Notes under the pieces: model-generated | Told to the model about the DNA's origin: nothing | Seen by the model: the letters and a program-made list of their open reading frames with translations, nothing else | The model's database searches: none | Position numbers and translations under genes: made by a program | Shown here: in pieces, positions 5,809 to 7,187 of the stretch | Layout of the letters: each line of letters starts with the position of its first letter | Numbering within the stretch: position 1 is the stretch's first letter | Assembly (NCBI GenBank): GCA_030673265.1 | Contig: DAOVJK010000151.1 | Span: 1-7,187, forward strand | DNA: 7,187 bases | Direction of reading: 5' to 3' | Source of the DNA: Pseudomonadota bacterium | GTDB lineage: Bacteria > Desulfobacterota > Desulfobulbia > Desulfobulbales > JAGXFP01

Positions 5809-7020
5809 ATGACGAGAAAAATCACTATTGCCAGCCAGAAAGGCGGGGTTGGGAAAACCGCTGTAACTATCAATTTGGCTTATTCGCTGCGGCGCTTGGG
5901 CAAAAAAGTCTTGATAGTTGATGGTGATCCCCAGGGTGGAGTTGCCACAGCCTGCAGGCTTAAAAATTTGAACAGCAAAGGGCTTGTCCAGGTTCTAAAT
6001 GGTGAGCAGTCCCTTGTCGACGTTATCGTGCCGCTAGACGGTGATGATCTGGCTGTTATCGGCACCGGCATTGCCGCCCCGGAAGATATTGTTTTTTTTG
6101 AGGAGCAGGCGTTAGCGAGAAAATTGGGGCCGCTGTTTGAAGGTGACTTAAGTGCTTACGATTTCGTGCTCTTCGATGCCCCGGTCGGTGTCGGTGCTGT
6201 GACCCGCGAGCTGTTTTCGATAAGTGATAGTTTTATTCAGGTGCTCAATTGCCGGGCCGGTACCGTTATCACCTTGGCCAAGCTTCTGAATCTTTATATT
6301 TGGATCAGGAATAATTTCAATCCTGAGCTTAAGATTGAGGGGATTTTGTTCAACATGCTTAACAGCTCTAGCGTGATCGAAAATAAGATTGTCAAACAGT
6401 TGAAGTCGAGATTGCCGGCGAAGTTGTTTTTTGATACCAGTATTCCTTTTGCTGATGTGTTTGAAGTCGCCAGTATCAAAGCGCTGCCACTTGAAAAATT
6501 GAAGGCTGGTCATCGGGTGGCCAGAGATTTTATGACTTTGGCGGTTGAGGTTGATACGAGAAAACATCAGTTTGTCGGTGACTTGTTGGTTGGGGATGAC
6601 TCTGATTTTACCCCGATGGCAGAAGCTCAGGATGAAGATTCCTCCAGAGCTACCTTGCAACATCGCGATGACATCAAGGATGCTCTACAGGAACTGTGTG
6701 AGAGCGGCGGCTTTTATGGTGCGGTTGTGGCCGATGAGATGGGTTTCCCTTTGGCAGATTACCATAGTCCCATCGGGGTTGATGCTCTGGCGACGTGCAG
6801 CTCTCTTCTCGGTGAGGCACTCGTGAAAGCTGGCAGCATCATAGAGATGTCCGAAGTCAACAATCTGATAATGGACATTAACGGGGAGGACAAGTTAGTT
6901 TTGCATCGTTTCTCTATGCTGGAGGAAGGATATGTTCTGGTCGCGGTCTGCCCTCAAGATGTTGATGCAATAGGTGAAATTGGCCTTGCCGCGGCCCGGA
7001 TCGTCAATTCTCTGTCGTAA
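5809..7020 (+). CDS. ParA/MinD-like ATPase fused to a C-terminal Roadblock/LC7 domain
   Basis: Numbered from ATG 5809 (403 residues), the N-terminal ~245 residues are a ParA-family ATPase: deviant Walker A KGGVGKT (11-17, with signature K11 and catalytic K16), the switch-I-like VDGDPQGG (D38, D40), and Walker B FVLFDAP (D123). Such ATPases dimerise on ATP and position DNA or protein cargo on the nucleoid or membrane. A polar linker (about 248-285, Asp/Glu-rich) leads to a Roadblock/LC7 domain (about 287-403; GAVVADEMGFPLADY, then VLHRFSMLEEGYVLVAV). No ParB gene follows and no centromere-like repeats were noticed, so plasmid partition is unlikely; a cargo-positioning or polarity role fits better. 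ATG 5809 is chosen because AGGTGA (5795-5800) lies 8 bases upstream; the in-frame GTG 5797 overlaps that site and would add four residues. The gene follows a terminator, so it probably has its own promoter, which I could not identify. Its Roadblock domain may pair with the one encoded at 4644-5003. Confidence 0.9.
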   Translation: MTRKITIASQKGGVGKTAVTINLAYSLRRLGKKVLIVDGDPQGGVATACRLKNLNSKGLVQVLNGEQSLVDVIVPLDGDDLAVIGTGIAAPEDIVFFEEQALARKLGPLFEGDLSAYDFVLFDAPVGVGAVTRELFSISDSFIQVLNCRAGTVITLAKLLNLYIWIRNNFNPELKIEGILFNMLNSSSVIENKIVKQLKSRLPAKLFFDTSIPFADVFEVASIKALPLEKLKAGHRVARDFMTLAVEVDTRKHQFVGDLLVGDDSDFTPMAEAQDEDSSRATLQHRDDIKDALQELCESGGFYGAVVADEMGFPLADYHSPIGVDALATCSSLLGEALVKAGSIIEMSEVNNLIMDINGEDKLVLHRFSMLEEGYVLVAVCPQDVDAIGEIGLAAARIVNSLS

Positions 7021-7187
7021 AGAGTTGCTGTGGCCATGTGCGGCGTGTGATATTTTTTGCCTTTTTGGCGGGGGAGATTGAGGTTTTCAACTCGTTCTGG
7101 CAGCCGATTTGTCAGGTCGCCCCCATCGCTGATGGTTTCATAGGGTTAAGAGGTTTTCGGGGAGGCCTTTCACGAAATCTTTTATCT
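7021..7187. other. Downstream region, no supported gene
   Basis: These 167 bases after the ParA-Roadblock stop show no convincing coding region on either strand. A weak, wobble-rich hairpin (7027-7044) is followed only after 8 bases by a T6 run (7053-7058), so it is a poor terminator candidate. A partial sigma-54-like motif, CTGGCA (7097-7102) with TTG (7109-7111), lacks the conserved C at -12. Confidence 0.5.

Noticed and set aside
6148..6663. 171-codon open frame on the minus strand opposite the ParA gene
   Set aside because: Antisense shadow of the ParA-Roadblock gene, with no domain signal or ribosome binding site support.
7027..7058. Hairpin plus T6 as terminator of the ParA-Roadblock gene
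   Set aside because: The stem relies on several G-U pairs and the T-run begins 8 bases after the stem; too weak to call.
7097..7113. Sigma-54-like CTGGCA...TTG motif near the window end
   Set aside because: The -12 element reads TTGT instead of TTGC, the -24 lacks CG, and no downstream gene is visible to support it.

Overview
The window carries a compact, all-cytoplasmic signalling locus on the + strand. The architecture suggests a Gram-negative, Desulfobacterota-like (former Deltaproteobacteria) organism: a PAS/GAF histidine kinase, an NtrC-type sigma-54 activator, a receiver fused to DUF4388 and Roadblock/LC7, and an orphan ParA-type ATPase. This placement is inferred from domain style only; there is no rRNA or other phylogenetic marker. 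No tRNA, rRNA, CRISPR array, insertion sequence or transposase was seen.

Layout. 1-301 is AT-rich and mostly non-coding, with a possible sigma-70-type promoter. 302-2290 encodes what reads as one PAS-GAF-PAS-HisKA-HATPase kinase, interrupted by an in-frame TAA at 644-646. The result is a 114-residue PAS fragment and a kinase-competent remainder whose only upstream start candidate is a TTG with no ribosome binding site. Three bases later comes its likely partner, an NtrC-family response regulator (2294-3607). A 262-base gap (3608-3869) holds an imperfect sigma-54-like promoter candidate and dyads. Next are a receiver-DUF4388-Roadblock protein (3870-5003) and a 205-residue Cys/His-rich protein of unrecognised function (5048-5665), followed by an intrinsic terminator (5687-5713). 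Last is a ParA/MinD-like ATPase fused to a C-terminal Roadblock domain (5809-7020). The final 167 bases hold no supported gene.

How it may work (inference). The soluble kinase would sense a cytoplasmic ligand or redox cue and phosphorylate the NtrC-like activator, which could switch on the downstream Roadblock operon through sigma-54. The output genes contain no DNA-binding domain. They instead pair a phosphorylatable receiver with Roadblock (a fold best known as the partner/GAP of the polarity GTPase MglA) and with a ParA ATPase (a fold that positions cargo). No MglA-like GTPase is present, so the locus may be a two-component-controlled spatial-organisation or polarity module in which a ParA ATPase stands beside or in place of the small GTPase.

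The two most striking sequence-level points are the nonsense codon splitting the kinase, and a near-perfect Shine-Dalgarno plus in-frame ATG inside the receiver-DUF4388-Roadblock gene, which could yield a free Roadblock subunit from the same message.
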